A stretch of 64,000 nucleotides of DNA from NCBI RefSeq assembly GCF_900187965.1, contig NZ_FZNL01000013.1, positions 62,001 through 126,000 of the forward strand, written 5' to 3'. This document shows positions 35,164 to 44,424 of the stretch, one piece after another; within the stretch, counting starts at the first letter, position 1, and each line of letters opens with the position of its first letter. This DNA is from Flavobacterium sp. ov086 (GTDB taxonomy: Bacteria; Bacteroidota; Bacteroidia; Flavobacteriales; Flavobacteriaceae). The position numbers and the translations under genes were made by a program. The notes under the pieces were generated by a model. That model was not told the DNA's origin. It did not search any database and was given only the letters and a program-made list of their open reading frames with translations.

Positions 35164-36624
35164 ATGAGTCAGGAAATAAGAAATCTGGAGCCTAAAGCGC
35201 TATGGAATAAGTTTGCGGATTTAAACGCAGTTCCGCGTCCGTCAAAGAAAGAAGAACGTGTGATCGAGTTCATGAAAAACTTTGGAAATAGCTTAGGTTT
35301 AGAAACTTTTGAAGACGAAATTCGAAATGTAATTATCCGTAAACCTGCAACTCCGGGAATGGAAAATCGTAAAGCAATCGTAATGCAGGGACACCTTGAT
35401 ATGGTGCACCAAAAAAATGCAGATACTGTTTTTGATTTCGATACCCAAGGAATTGATATGTATGTAGATGGTGACTGGGTTCGTGCGCGTGGTACAACTC
35501 TTGGAGCTGATAACGGACTTGGAGTAGCAACAATTATGGCTATTTTAGAAAGTAAAGATATTCCGCATCCAGCAATCGAAGCATTGTTTACAATCGATGA
35601 GGAAACTGGAATGACAGGAGCTTTAAACTTAAAAGGAGGAATTCTTCAAGGTCAGATTCTTTTGAATTTAGATACAGAAGAAGATGACGAAATTGATATA
35701 GGTTGCGCTGGTGGAATCGATGTAACGGCTACAAGAACCTATCATGAAGAAGAAGTTCCGGAGGGATCAGTTGGTCATATTATTACCGTAAAAGGTCTAA
35801 ATGGCGGACATTCAGGAATGGATATTCATAAAGGTTTAGGAAACGCTAACAAAATTATGAATCGTTTATTATTTGATGCTTTTGAAAACTTTGGTTTACA
35901 AGTGTCAGAAATTAACGGTGGAAGTTTGCGTAATGCAATCCCAAGAGAAAGTGTAGCAAAAGTTATTATTTCTGAAATGTTTGATGAAGCATATATTTTT
36001 GATATGCAGGAAATCATCAATGATATTAAAACAGAATACAAAACGACTGAACCAAACCTTTCTATTGAAATTGTAAAATGCGATTTGCCTGCAAAAGTAA
36101 TGGATTTAGGTGTTCAGGAAGGGATTATTCGTGCTATTTATGCTGCTCATAATGGAGTTTACAGAATGAGTGCTGACATGGATAATTTAGTTGAAACTTC
36201 AAATAACATTGCAAGAGTTATTGTAAAAGATGGTGAAATATCTGTTGGATGTTTGACACGTTCTTCTGTAGAAACTTCAAAATTTGATTTGGCTAATTCT
36301 CTTCGTTCTGCTTTCGAATTAGTAGGTTGTGAGGTTGAGCTTGCAGGTTCTTATCCAGGTTGGACGCCAAATGTAAATTCTGAAATTCTGGATACTTTGG
36401 TTGGGATTTATGAGAAACAAAATAATGAGAAGCCAAAAGTTGTAGCTTGTCACGCTGGTTTAGAATGTGGAATTTTGGGAACAAATTATCCTGATATGGA
36501 TATGATTTCTTTTGGACCAACTATTCACGGTGCGCACTCTCCAGACGAAAGAGCAAGTATTTCATCGGCTCAAAAATACTGGAAGTTTGTATTAGAGATT
36601 CTTTCGAATATACCAGTTAAATAA
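35164..36624 (+). CDS. pepD: Aminoacyl-histidine dipeptidase (M20)
   Basis: This 486-residue M20 metallopeptidase cuts Xaa-His and other dipeptides in the cytoplasm. The zinc ligands are visible as Q-G-H-L-D-M-V-H (H77), L-G-A-D-N-G (D116) and D-E-E-T-G-M (E146-E147), followed by G-C-A-G-G-I and a C-terminal H-G-A-H-S-P. The conserved N-terminus starts at ATG 35164 (M-S-Q-E-I-R-N-L); the upstream frame from 35140 is not conserved. It is a single-gene unit with an inverted repeat downstream. Confidence 0.95.
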   Translation: MSQEIRNLEPKALWNKFADLNAVPRPSKKEERVIEFMKNFGNSLGLETFEDEIRNVIIRKPATPGMENRKAIVMQGHLDMVHQKNADTVFDFDTQGIDMYVDGDWVRARGTTLGADNGLGVATIMAILESKDIPHPAIEALFTIDEETGMTGALNLKGGILQGQILLNLDTEEDDEIDIGCAGGIDVTATRTYHEEEVPEGSVGHIITVKGLNGGHSGMDIHKGLGNANKIMNRLLFDAFENFGLQVSEINGGSLRNAIPRESVAKVIISEMFDEAYIFDMQEIINDIKTEYKTTEPNLSIEIVKCDLPAKVMDLGVQEGIIRAIYAAHNGVYRMSADMDNLVETSNNIARVIVKDGEISVGCLTRSSVETSKFDLANSLRSAFELVGCEVELAGSYPGWTPNVNSEILDTLVGIYEKQNNEKPKVVACHAGLECGILGTNYPDMDMISFGPTIHGAHSPDERASISSAQKYWKFVLEILSNIPVK

Positions 36625-36643
36625 AGTAATAAGTTTTTAGTCA

Positions 36644-36679
36644 CAGTTTTCAGTTTCTTTTTTTTGAGACTGAAAACTG
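36644..36679. terminator. Hairpin shared by pepD and the small basic gene
   Basis: CAGTTTTCAGT (36644-36654) pairs exactly with ACTGAAAACTG (36669-36679) around a T-rich loop. It lies between the converging pepD and the 36-residue gene. Confidence 0.6.
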
Positions 36680-36696
36680 CAACTGAAAATTAAAAA

Positions 36697-36807
36697 TTAA
36701 TCTCTTTTAGGAGAATTTTTCTTTTCTCTCTTTTCCTCTTTTTTTTCTTTAGCCGTTTTTAACGGTTCTTTTTTTGCTGTTTTTTTAGCATCTTGACTCT
36801 TTGCCAT
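36697..36807 (-). CDS. 36-residue lysine-rich protein
   Basis: This small gene codes for M-A-K-S-Q-D-A-K-K-T and onwards, ending N-S-P-K-R-D, with 15 Lys, 6 Glu and 2 Arg among 36 residues. It has no hydrophobic segment and no known domain. Its many AAA/AAG and GAA codons and alternating K/E pattern suggest a disordered or helical nucleic-acid- or ribosome-binding peptide. I recall similar tiny proteins in other Flavobacteria, but the function is unknown. Confidence 0.65.
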   Translation of the reverse strand: MAKSQDAKKTAKKEPLKTAKEKKEEKREKKNSPKRD

Positions 36808-36871
36808 AATATTTTGATTTAGATAATTAACTTATTTTAAAGTAAATATAGGTTCTATTTTTGGTTTATGT

Positions 36872-38182
36872 TTAATTATTTTGCTGATAAACTTCGATTG
36901 AGTCCTTCGCAAGTCTTTCTTTTAGCCACAATTTCATCTTTTGTTGGGTTTGCGAATCCAGACCTTTTTTACTTTGATAAAGAATTACCGGAATATTTTT
37001 TGGCTTATTTGCTTCATTTTCACTTGTATAATTTCCAATTGTAAGAGAAGTTACCGTAGGAAATAATATTTTGGCTTCGGCACTAATCTGATTGTTATTA
37101 AATTGGTATTGTGATAATTGAGTTCGAAGGTTGTTGATTATAATGTCTTTTTGATCAACAATATTTTGATTGCTATTAATCTGATTCATGATATCCTTTC
37201 TCAAATTGACAGTATCTTGCCTGATGATTAATTTTGTGTTTGGTAAGTCATAATAAGCTAGTCTTTTATTAAGATCGACAATTTCAGCATCACTGAATTT
37301 TTTGGCTAAAAAGGCTAACTCAATTCTTCTGGGATCTGTGCTGTATCTTATTTTTTTGTAAATAATAGGATAATCGTTATCCAGGAATTCTTTTTGTATG
37401 AAAATTTCTGTTCTCGAAGTGTAGCTCTTTTGAATGTATAATTGATACGCAAAATATATACTCGGAATAATTAAAAGTAAAATTAGAATTGTAATACCGT
37501 ATTTTACTCGCTTTTGATGCTTTATATCGAGTTGTTTTGTAACAGGATAATTTAAATATTTTACGATTACAAAAGTGGCGATGCAAATAAAAACACAATT
37601 GATCGTGTAAAGGTATAGTGCGCCAAAAAAGTAAAGATAGTTTCCTAAGGCCAGTCCGTATCCGGCCGTACAAAGTGGAGGCATCAAGGCGGTTGCAATG
37701 GCAACACCCGGAATAGGGTTTCCTTTTTCGACACGAGTTACGGCAATCACACCCACTAAACCTCCAAAAAAGGCAATTAAAATATCGTAAATGTTTGGAG
37801 AAGTTCTGGCCAATAATTCTGATTGTGCTTCTTTAAAAGGGCTTATATAAAAATAAATTGCCGATGTGGTTAAACTAACAACAGTTGCTATCAGCAAATT
37901 TTTAACTGATTTTTTTACTAGTTCAAAATCATACATTCCTAAACCAAAACCCGCACCTACAATTGGTCCCATTAAAGGCGAAATTAACATGGCACCAATA
38001 ATCACAGCGGTCGAATTTACATTTAATCCAACAGAGGCAATGATAATAGCACATGCTAAAATCCAGATATTAGAACCTCTAAAAGATACAGCACTTGTGA
38101 TGTTTTCGATTACTAATTTTTTATTTTCTTCGCCTTTGTGAAGATCAATAAAGTTTAGAATTTTTTGTGTGATATCAGTCAT
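36872..38182 (-). CDS. DUF389 (TIGR00341-type) membrane protein
   Basis: This protein has 436 residues from ATG 38182; the frame can begin 22 residues earlier at 38248 but the core starts here. The DUF389 membrane block is clear: I-G-A-M-L-I-S-P-L-M-G-P-I near residue 63, then five more helices with P-G-V-A-I-A-T-A-L-M-P-P-L-C-T near 156. The C-terminal half (about 230-436) is soluble and charged, with a possible coiled coil. Neither substrate nor role is known. Confidence 0.85.
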   Translation of the reverse strand: MTDITQKILNFIDLHKGEENKKLVIENITSAVSFRGSNIWILACAIIIASVGLNVNSTAVIIGAMLISPLMGPIVGAGFGLGMYDFELVKKSVKNLLIATVVSLTTSAIYFYISPFKEAQSELLARTSPNIYDILIAFFGGLVGVIAVTRVEKGNPIPGVAIATALMPPLCTAGYGLALGNYLYFFGALYLYTINCVFICIATFVIVKYLNYPVTKQLDIKHQKRVKYGITILILLLIIPSIYFAYQLYIQKSYTSRTEIFIQKEFLDNDYPIIYKKIRYSTDPRRIELAFLAKKFSDAEIVDLNKRLAYYDLPNTKLIIRQDTVNLRKDIMNQINSNQNIVDQKDIIINNLRTQLSQYQFNNNQISAEAKILFPTVTSLTIGNYTSENEANKPKNIPVILYQSKKGLDSQTQQKMKLWLKERLAKDSIEVYQQNN

Positions 38183-38329
38183 TGTATTCGGTATGGTTAT
38201 GTTTGGAATCTGAATTTTGATAAAAGTAGCAAAATCTAATTTAGTCAAAAAAAACGTGAAGCCCTACATTTATTAAGGTAAGTGTTGCAATATATAAAGA
38301 ACTAAAGTTTTATTATTTCTAAAAAGCAT

Positions 38330-38361
38330 AAAAAAATCCTCAGCTTTGAGATTGAGGATTT
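38330..38361 (-). terminator. Terminator of the cupin gene
   Basis: On the minus strand AAATCCTCA pairs with TGAGGATTT and is followed by a T run. It lies just downstream of the cupin stop. Confidence 0.7.
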
Positions 38362-38385
38362 GTGTATTTTGATTTGTTTGCAATG

Positions 38386-38724
38386 TTATTTTAAAAAATC
38401 TCCATCGATTATTAATAACTCAACTCTATTGGTAGTTATTGAACGATGAGAGCTTGCATTATCTGAAACGACATAAGTCATTCCTTTAGAAAGTTTAAAC
38501 TTTTCTCCGGTTTCCAGTTCGCTAATTAATTCTCCTTCCAGACAATGTACAATATGTCCTTTTTGACACCAATGATCGGCAATATAATTTTCAGAATAGG
38601 TAACTTTTCGAATACGTAAACCTTCTAATTGTAAGGTCTGCCAATATGCTGTTCCAGTTTCTCCGGAATGCTCTGTTTTGGCAATTAAGCTCCAGTCAAT
38701 ATTTTGAAAAGGTACTAAAGGCAT
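38386..38724 (-). CDS. DHCW-motif cupin-fold protein
   Basis: This 112-residue single-domain cupin has the conserved A-D-H-W-C-Q-K-G-H-I near residue 49 (the family's DHCW-type motif) and L-E-G-E-L near 63. The two histidines in the motif are likely metal ligands. No partner gene suggests its substrate. The length is normal for the family. Confidence 0.85.
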   Translation of the reverse strand: MPLVPFQNIDWSLIAKTEHSGETGTAYWQTLQLEGLRIRKVTYSENYIADHWCQKGHIVHCLEGELISELETGEKFKLSKGMTYVVSDNASSHRSITTNRVELLIIDGDFLK

Positions 38725-38763
38725 AGTTTGTGTTTTATTCAGTTAGTAATCAAATATAGCGAA

Positions 38764-38803
38764 AAAACAAAAAATCCTCAATTACTATTGTAAATGAGGA
38801 TTT
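38764..38803 (-). terminator. Terminator of the CarboxypepD-reg gene
   Basis: AAATCCTCA (38772-38780) and TGAGGATTT (38795-38803) pair, with A/T runs outside, giving a T tract on the minus strand. The stem wording is the same as at 38334-38361. Confidence 0.7.
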
Positions 38804-38829
38804 GTATATTTTTGATTTAAAAGTAAAGT

Positions 38830-39603
38830 TTAATTCTTTTTTAGTATTTTATATTGCTCATAACAGCCACTAATTGCATCCATAATTTGTAAATCGTTAG
38901 CTGTTTGTATAAAAGAATCAGAATAATTGCAACGCTGCAAAATTTCAGGAATTTCGTCTTTGCTAATCCCTAAAAGTACTGAGATAGTTTCACGATCATA
39001 CTTTGATTCTAATAAGTTTCGAATCGTATCATCTTTCTTCATTTCTTTTAACTTCTTGAGTTCTTTTCCGTTTTTTCCAAAGAAACCATACAATACGTCG
39101 GCAGGATTAAAGATAGATCCTAGTACTTTTCCAAAAGCATTTGGAGAATATTCACCCGCTTCATAACCTTGTGTAAGACCAGAAATGCTATAACGGTAGT
39201 TTTCTTTGGTTGGAATTAATTTAGAATCGACTTCAAGATAGCCGGTCAGGTTAAAAGGGGCAATGATTACTTCTTCAAGTGCAATAGCTTTTTCAGTAAG
39301 TTGAATTCGCGTTACTTTATTTTTTATCCAGTCATTAGTAACTCTAACGCGTAAAGATTGAAATCCAAGTATAGAAAAATGAATAGTATCATTTGGCTGC
39401 ACATCAATTTCAAAATACCCTTTAGCATCAGACATAGCGCCCCGTACCTTATTTGTATTGATAACATTTACATTGGCAAGAGGTTGTTTGCTATTATCAT
39501 TAATAATATAGCCTGAGACTCTTTGCGGGACTGTAGGTTCTGTATTTTGTGCAAAACCAACGGCTGATAGTAGTGTGAAAAAGAAAACTGCGAAATATTT
39601 CAT
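38830..39603 (-). CDS. Secreted protein with carboxypeptidase-regulatory-like domain
   Basis: This 257-residue protein has a signal peptide (residues 1-18, ending G-F-A-Q). Residues about 30-115 form a CarboxypepD_reg-like beta-sandwich (V-S-G-Y-I-I-N-D, G-A-M-S-D-A-K-G-Y-F-E-I, I-Q-L-T-E-K-A-I-A-L-E-E). The remaining half is helical and charged with no recognised fold. This N-terminal domain is the plug-side module of SusC-like proteins, but here no barrel follows, so it is probably a periplasmic or surface accessory protein. Confidence 0.8.
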   Translation of the reverse strand: MKYFAVFFFTLLSAVGFAQNTEPTVPQRVSGYIINDNSKQPLANVNVINTNKVRGAMSDAKGYFEIDVQPNDTIHFSILGFQSLRVRVTNDWIKNKVTRIQLTEKAIALEEVIIAPFNLTGYLEVDSKLIPTKENYRYSISGLTQGYEAGEYSPNAFGKVLGSIFNPADVLYGFFGKNGKELKKLKEMKKDDTIRNLLESKYDRETISVLLGISKDEIPEILQRCNYSDSFIQTANDLQIMDAISGCYEQYKILKKN

Positions 39604-39794
39604 ATCCTGATTTAAAGCACTAAAAGTAGTAAATCAGGATTAAATATTTTGCAGTCTTTGAATATAATTATCAGAAAATTAACAAAGGAAGCAGTGTTGC
39701 TTTTGGTATTTAAATAAAAAGTGATAAGAAAGATTAGATTACATTGTTTTGAATTGCAAAACTCATTCATAGAGTGTAAGGTTCTCTATATAAG

Positions 39795-39836
39795 AAAAAA
39801 TCCCAAATTCCAATTATGTCTGGAATTTGGGATTTT
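39795..39836 (-). terminator. Terminator of the DEAD-box helicase
   Basis: AAATCCCAAATTCCA (left) pairs with TGGAATTTGGGATTT (right) around ATTATGTC, near-perfect over 15 bp, with T-rich flanks in the minus direction. Confidence 0.8.
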
Positions 39837-39857
39837 ATATTTTAAGATATTAAATAA

Positions 39858-41777
39858 TTAATCTCTTCTTGGTCTTCTTGGTCTTGGTGAATCACCAAAG
39901 CTTTCAGAACGTCTAGGAGCTCTGTCAGAACTACCTTCGCTTCTTGGAGCTGAACTTCTAAAACCACCTTCTCTTTTTGGAGCAGATGAGTTTCTGTCGC
40001 TTCTGAAACCACCTTCTCTAGGAGCAGAGTTTCTGTCGCTTCTAAAACCTCCACCACCAGAACCTTCACGTCTTGGAGCAAAGCTTCCTTCTCTTCTTGG
40101 TCCACCAGAACTACGACCTCCGCCGCTACGTCCATTATGGTCACGTCTTCCGCCACCGTCATTTTTAGAAATTTCAACATTAATACGACGTCCTTCTAAT
40201 TGTACGTTGTTTAATACTTCCATTACTTTATCAGTGTGCTCAGGATCAGTGTTAAAGAAAGAGAAACCTTCTTTTACATCTACTTTGAAAACATCATCAC
40301 GACCTAAGTCTAATGTTTCTTTCAAGTAATCTTTAAGTGACATCCAATCGAAATTATCTCTTGAACCAATGTTTACAAAATAACGAACTGCTCCGTTGTT
40401 GTTGAATTCTCTTGGCTCAGAATCACTTCTTTCGCGTCTTTCAGAACCTGAAGACTGATTAGAAATATCTCTGTTCTTTTTATAGTAAGCAATAAAACGG
40501 TTAAATTCTACTGAAACCATTTTCTTAATCAACTCTTCTTTAGATAAACCTTCAAGAACATTGTTGATTGCTGGTAAATAGTTGTCAATTTCGTGATCAA
40601 CCTCAGTATCTTTAATTTTGTTTGCTAAGTGCAATAATTGAATTTCGCAGATTTCGATTCCTGATGGAATAGTTTTCTCTTCAAATTTTTGTTTGATGAT
40701 TCTTTCGATAGAAGAAATTTTACGCAACTCACTTTTTGTAACAATTACAATAGAAGTTCCTAATTTTCCAGCTCTACCAGTACGTCCAGAACGGTGATTG
40801 TATGTTTCAATTTCGTCAGGAAGTTGGTAATTTACTACGTGAGTAATATTATCAACGTCAATACCACGTGCAGCAACGTCAGTAGCAACAAGCATCTGAA
40901 TTTGTCTTCCACGGAAAGATTTCATTACACCATCACGTTGCGCCTGAGATAAATCTCCGTGCAATGCAGCAGCGCTGTATCCATCTTCAACTAATTTTTC
41001 GGCTACAGCCTGAGTATCTCTTTTAGTACGACAGAAAACCACAGAGAAAATGTCTGGGTTTGCATCGGCTAAACGTTTTAAAGCTTCATAACGATCACGT
41101 GCATTTACTAAGTAAAATTCGTGAGAAACCGTTGCAGAACCTGAATTTTTAGCTCCAACTGTAATTTCAACCGGTTCGCTCATGAATTGTTTAGCAATTC
41201 TGGCAACCTCTTGTGGCATAGTTGCAGAGAACAACCATGTGTTTTTTTGATCTGGAGTATCTGATAAAATAGATACGATATCCTCATAGAATCCCATGTT
41301 CAACATTTCGTCAGCCTCATCAAGAATACAGTAATCTATATTTTTAATGTTTACTAAACCTCTGTTAATCATGTCTTGCATTCTTCCTGGAGTAGCCACA
41401 ATAATTTGTGCTCCTCTTTTAATCTCTCTAGCTTGCTCTGTAATACTAGCCCCGCCGTAAACTGCTACCACATTAATACCTTTCTCGTATTTTGAGTAGT
41501 TTTTAAGTTCGTTGGTAATCTGTAAACAAAGTTCTCGTGTTGGCGATAAAACTAATGCTTGTGTATTCCTGTTGTCAGCATCAATTTTTTGAATTAGCGG
41601 AAAACCGAAAGCTGCCGTTTTCCCTGTCCCTGTCTGAGCCAACGCAACCATATCTGTGTCTTTTTCCAATAATAGGGGAATCGCCTTTTCCTGTACCTCT
41701 GACGGATTTTCAAATCCTAGATCTAAAATCGCCTTCAGTAACGATTCATTCAATCCTAATTGTTCAAATTTATTCAT
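39858..41777 (-). CDS. DEAD-box RNA helicase with DbpA-type end and basic RGG-like tail
   Basis: This protein has 639 residues from ATG 41777; 41801 would add eight residues. Q motif N-K-F-E-Q-L-G at the start, A-Q-T-G-T-G-K-T (47-54), L-D-E-A-D-E-M and the H-R-S-G-R-T-G-R-A-G motif are present, followed by a DbpA/CsdA-like RNA-binding fold. The last about 90 residues are Gly/Ser/Arg-rich with repeated S-A-P-R-E-G-G-F-R-S-D-R units. It remodels RNA or ribosome precursors, as CsdA/DeaD-type cold-shock helicases do. The repeats in the tail are also repeats in DNA. Confidence 0.93.
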   Translation of the reverse strand: MNKFEQLGLNESLLKAILDLGFENPSEVQEKAIPLLLEKDTDMVALAQTGTGKTAAFGFPLIQKIDADNRNTQALVLSPTRELCLQITNELKNYSKYEKGINVVAVYGGASITEQAREIKRGAQIIVATPGRMQDMINRGLVNIKNIDYCILDEADEMLNMGFYEDIVSILSDTPDQKNTWLFSATMPQEVARIAKQFMSEPVEITVGAKNSGSATVSHEFYLVNARDRYEALKRLADANPDIFSVVFCRTKRDTQAVAEKLVEDGYSAAALHGDLSQAQRDGVMKSFRGRQIQMLVATDVAARGIDVDNITHVVNYQLPDEIETYNHRSGRTGRAGKLGTSIVIVTKSELRKISSIERIIKQKFEEKTIPSGIEICEIQLLHLANKIKDTEVDHEIDNYLPAINNVLEGLSKEELIKKMVSVEFNRFIAYYKKNRDISNQSSGSERRERSDSEPREFNNNGAVRYFVNIGSRDNFDWMSLKDYLKETLDLGRDDVFKVDVKEGFSFFNTDPEHTDKVMEVLNNVQLEGRRINVEISKNDGGGRRDHNGRSGGGRSSGGPRREGSFAPRREGSGGGGFRSDRNSAPREGGFRSDRNSSAPKREGGFRSSAPRSEGSSDRAPRRSESFGDSPRPRRPRRD

Positions 41778-41981
41778 ATGTGTTTTTAAAATAGGGTGCA
41801 AAATTACTGTTAATTATTCAGATAAACTAATGCTATTTTAAGAATTATATATTTGTTATGATTTGATTATCAAAAAGTTATGTTTAGTGTAAAATCATTT
41901 TCATAACATATTGAAGAAATTTCCGCGAAAAAACGTCGTGAAATATAAAATTAGCACTCTAAAATGTTGTATTTTAAACAA

Positions 41982-42560
41982 TTATTTTGTGGAGTTCAGA
42001 AAATCAATCAGTTGCTGAGTTGCTTTTCCCCGATGCCCAATTTTATTTTTGATTTCTAAAGGCAATTGGGCAAAAGTTTCTGAATAATTTTCCGGTTGAA
42101 AAATCGGATCATATCCAAAACCTTGATTTCCTGTTTTTTCAAAAGTAATATTTCCTTTAACGATTCCGGTAAATAAATGTTGTTCTCCTTTTATATTTAA
42201 TATAATAACGGTCTTGAACTGTGCGCTGCGATCTGATTTATCTTTTAAAGCATCCAAAAGTTTATTCATATTATCATCAGCATTGCGTTGTTTACCTGCG
42301 TATCTGGCCGAATATACGCCTGGTTCTCCATTCAAAGCGGTAACTTCCAAACCTGAATCATCTGCAAAACAATCGTAACCATATTTTTCGGTCACGTAAT
42401 TGGCTTTCAAAATTGCATTTCCTTCAATTGTATCAGCAGTTTCTTCTATTTCTTCAAAACAACCAATTTCTTCAAGACTTAATAATTGTATAGATCCGTT
42501 TAGGATACTTTGAATTTCTTTGATTTTATTTTGATTGTTTGATGCGAAAACGAGTTTCAT
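41982..42560 (-). CDS. rdgB: Non-canonical purine NTP pyrophosphatase (HAM1/RdgB)
   Basis: This 192-residue protein begins M-K-L-V-F-A-S-N-N at ATG 42560; the longer frame from 42668 lacks conserved residues and overlaps the divergent ABC gene's promoter. HAM1 blocks: K-I-K-E-I near 14, D-D-S-G-L-E-V near 74 and G-F-G-Y-D-P-I-F near 155. It removes ITP and XTP from nucleotide pools. The length is as expected. Confidence 0.95.
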   Translation of the reverse strand: MKLVFASNNQNKIKEIQSILNGSIQLLSLEEIGCFEEIEETADTIEGNAILKANYVTEKYGYDCFADDSGLEVTALNGEPGVYSARYAGKQRNADDNMNKLLDALKDKSDRSAQFKTVIILNIKGEQHLFTGIVKGNITFEKTGNQGFGYDPIFQPENYSETFAQLPLEIKNKIGHRGKATQQLIDFLNSTK

Positions 42561-42587
42561 AAATATTGATTTAAAGGTACGACTATT

Positions 42588-42619
42588 TTTGAAACACAAA
42601 TTTAGAATTCTTATATTTG
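42588..42619 (+). promoter_or_regulatory. Promoter of the ABC exporter
   Basis: TTTG (42588-42591), 20-nt spacer, TATATTTG (42612-42619): a near-ideal Bacteroidota promoter 26 bp before the ATG. It lies between rdgB and the exporter, which diverge. Confidence 0.75.
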
Positions 42620-42645
42620 ATAGTTGCCCAAAAAATAAAAAATAA

Positions 42646-44424
42646 ATGGAGATATCCGCATTATACAAAAAAATAACCCCATTTGTAAAACCATACCGAA
42701 AAATGGTAATTGCAACTTTACTGCTTACTTTTTTGGGTTCGTTTGCCGCACAGGTAAATGCTTTAATAATAAAGTATACCGTTGATAAAATTAGTAATTT
42801 AATGGTAGCGCACGAACCGTTGTCAAAGGGTTTTCATTTATTAGGTATAATAAGCATCGTTTTGCTTTCTAAAGAACTGATTTATTCAGTAGTGCAATTT
42901 GGACAGAAATTTTATGGAGAAAAACTACGCATCTTTATAACCCGCGATATTTCTCAAACTATTGTAGAGAAAATTTTAAGTTATAGAATGGAGTTTTACA
43001 CTTCAGGTGAAAATGAAAGCGGAAAACTTCAAACCAGAATAGATTTAGGAATCAGTAGTTTGACAAAATTGGTTCAGAACTTTTTTATTGATATTCTGCC
43101 TTTATTTGCTAATTCCCTCGTTGCTTTAGTGCTTATGTTTTACGCTAATATTTATGTTGGATTAGTGAGTTTGTGTATTATTCCGATTTATTTTTATGTA
43201 AGTCAATTACAAGCCAGTAAATTAAGTGGTTTTAGAAGAAGAATGCGCAATTATCGCGAAACAAAGAACAACGGAGTCATCAGTTTAATTGAATCTATTA
43301 CGGTTATTAAGTCTTTTGTTCGGGAACCAATGGAAGCAGATCGGCATCAGAAAATTCAATTTGAAATGACCGAAAATCAACTAGCGACCAGAAAAACGAG
43401 TTTCATTTTTGAAAGTATCAAAGGTTTTATTGAACAAATAGGAGTGGTAATTATCATTATTCTTACCGCTTATTTTGTTTTGAATAATAAGATGACTATT
43501 GGTGCAATTATGTTCCATATTATGTTGTTTAATAACGTTTCTTCTCCAATCAGGCAATTACACCGAATTTATGATGAAGTAAATGATGCTTTAATTTATT
43601 CGGAAGGTTTCTTTGATATTTTAGAATCGGAGAATGAAAAAGAAACTACCGGAGATTATATTCCGGAGAAAATAGTAGGATTGATTGAAGTTAAAGATGT
43701 TGATTTCGCCTATCCAAATGGAACCAAAGCACTTTCGGACATTAATTTCACTATAAAACCAAATGAAACAACAGCTTTGGTTGGTTTAAGCGGCGCCGGC
43801 AAAAGCACGATTATTAATTTGCTGGATAAATTTTATTTGCCCTCTTCGGGAAAAATTTACTTAGACGGAATTGATTTGAATGATTATGATACAGACTTTC
43901 TCCGAAAGAATATTGGATTGGTTTTGCAAAAGAATCACATTTTTAAAGGAACAATTGCGGAGAATATTCTCTACGGAAATCCTGAAGCTACAAAAGACGA
44001 AGTTATAGATGCGGCAAAACAAGCTTATATTCACGAGCAAGTCATGCAATTGCCAAAAGGATATGATTCTGATGCGCATTTGCTTTCCGGAGGTCAACAA
44101 CAGCGAATTGCGATTGCGAGATTGTTTCTGAAAAATCCGCCAATTATCTTTTTAGACGAACCCACAGCAAGTTTGGATGCCATTGCAACAGAGCAAATAA
44201 AGAAATCGCTGGATGCTATAAAAAAAGACAGAACAGTAATTATTATTTCGCATAGTATTTCTCAAATCATCGACGCTTCTCATATTATAGTTTTAGAAAA
44301 AGGAAGATGTATAGAACAAGGTGAGCATGATGAACTTTATGATAACAGATCTGTCTATTATGAGATATTTACAGCGATGGCAAATAGTTTGAATATTGAT
44401 AAAATCACGCAGACACTCGATTAG
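42646..44424 (+). CDS. ABC exporter half-transporter (lipid/drug type)
   Basis: This 592-residue protein has an N-terminal six-helix membrane domain (about 15-310) and an ATPase with Walker A G-L-S-G-A-G-K-S-T near 380, L-L-S-G-G-Q-Q-Q-R near 482, F-L-D-E-P-T near 505 and switch I-I-S-H-S. There is no peptidase domain, unlike the exporter at 11573. It is a type IV (MsbA-like) half-transporter that dimerises in the inner membrane; a multidrug or lipid substrate is likely but unproven. Its last 20 bp overlap the end of the opposing DUF2809 gene. Confidence 0.88.
   Translation: MEISALYKKITPFVKPYRKMVIATLLLTFLGSFAAQVNALIIKYTVDKISNLMVAHEPLSKGFHLLGIISIVLLSKELIYSVVQFGQKFYGEKLRIFITRDISQTIVEKILSYRMEFYTSGENESGKLQTRIDLGISSLTKLVQNFFIDILPLFANSLVALVLMFYANIYVGLVSLCIIPIYFYVSQLQASKLSGFRRRMRNYRETKNNGVISLIESITVIKSFVREPMEADRHQKIQFEMTENQLATRKTSFIFESIKGFIEQIGVVIIIILTAYFVLNNKMTIGAIMFHIMLFNNVSSPIRQLHRIYDEVNDALIYSEGFFDILESENEKETTGDYIPEKIVGLIEVKDVDFAYPNGTKALSDINFTIKPNETTALVGLSGAGKSTIINLLDKFYLPSSGKIYLDGIDLNDYDTDFLRKNIGLVLQKNHIFKGTIAENILYGNPEATKDEVIDAAKQAYIHEQVMQLPKGYDSDAHLLSGGQQQRIAIARLFLKNPPIIFLDEPTASLDAIATEQIKKSLDAIKKDRTVIIISHSISQIIDASHIIVLEKGRCIEQGEHDELYDNRSVYYEIFTAMANSLNIDKITQTLD

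Noticed and set aside
39842-40180. A 112-residue minus-strand frame over the helicase tail
   Set aside because: It is the shifted reading of the repetitive RGG-like DNA, rich in Val/Leu/Glu and with no independent start region.
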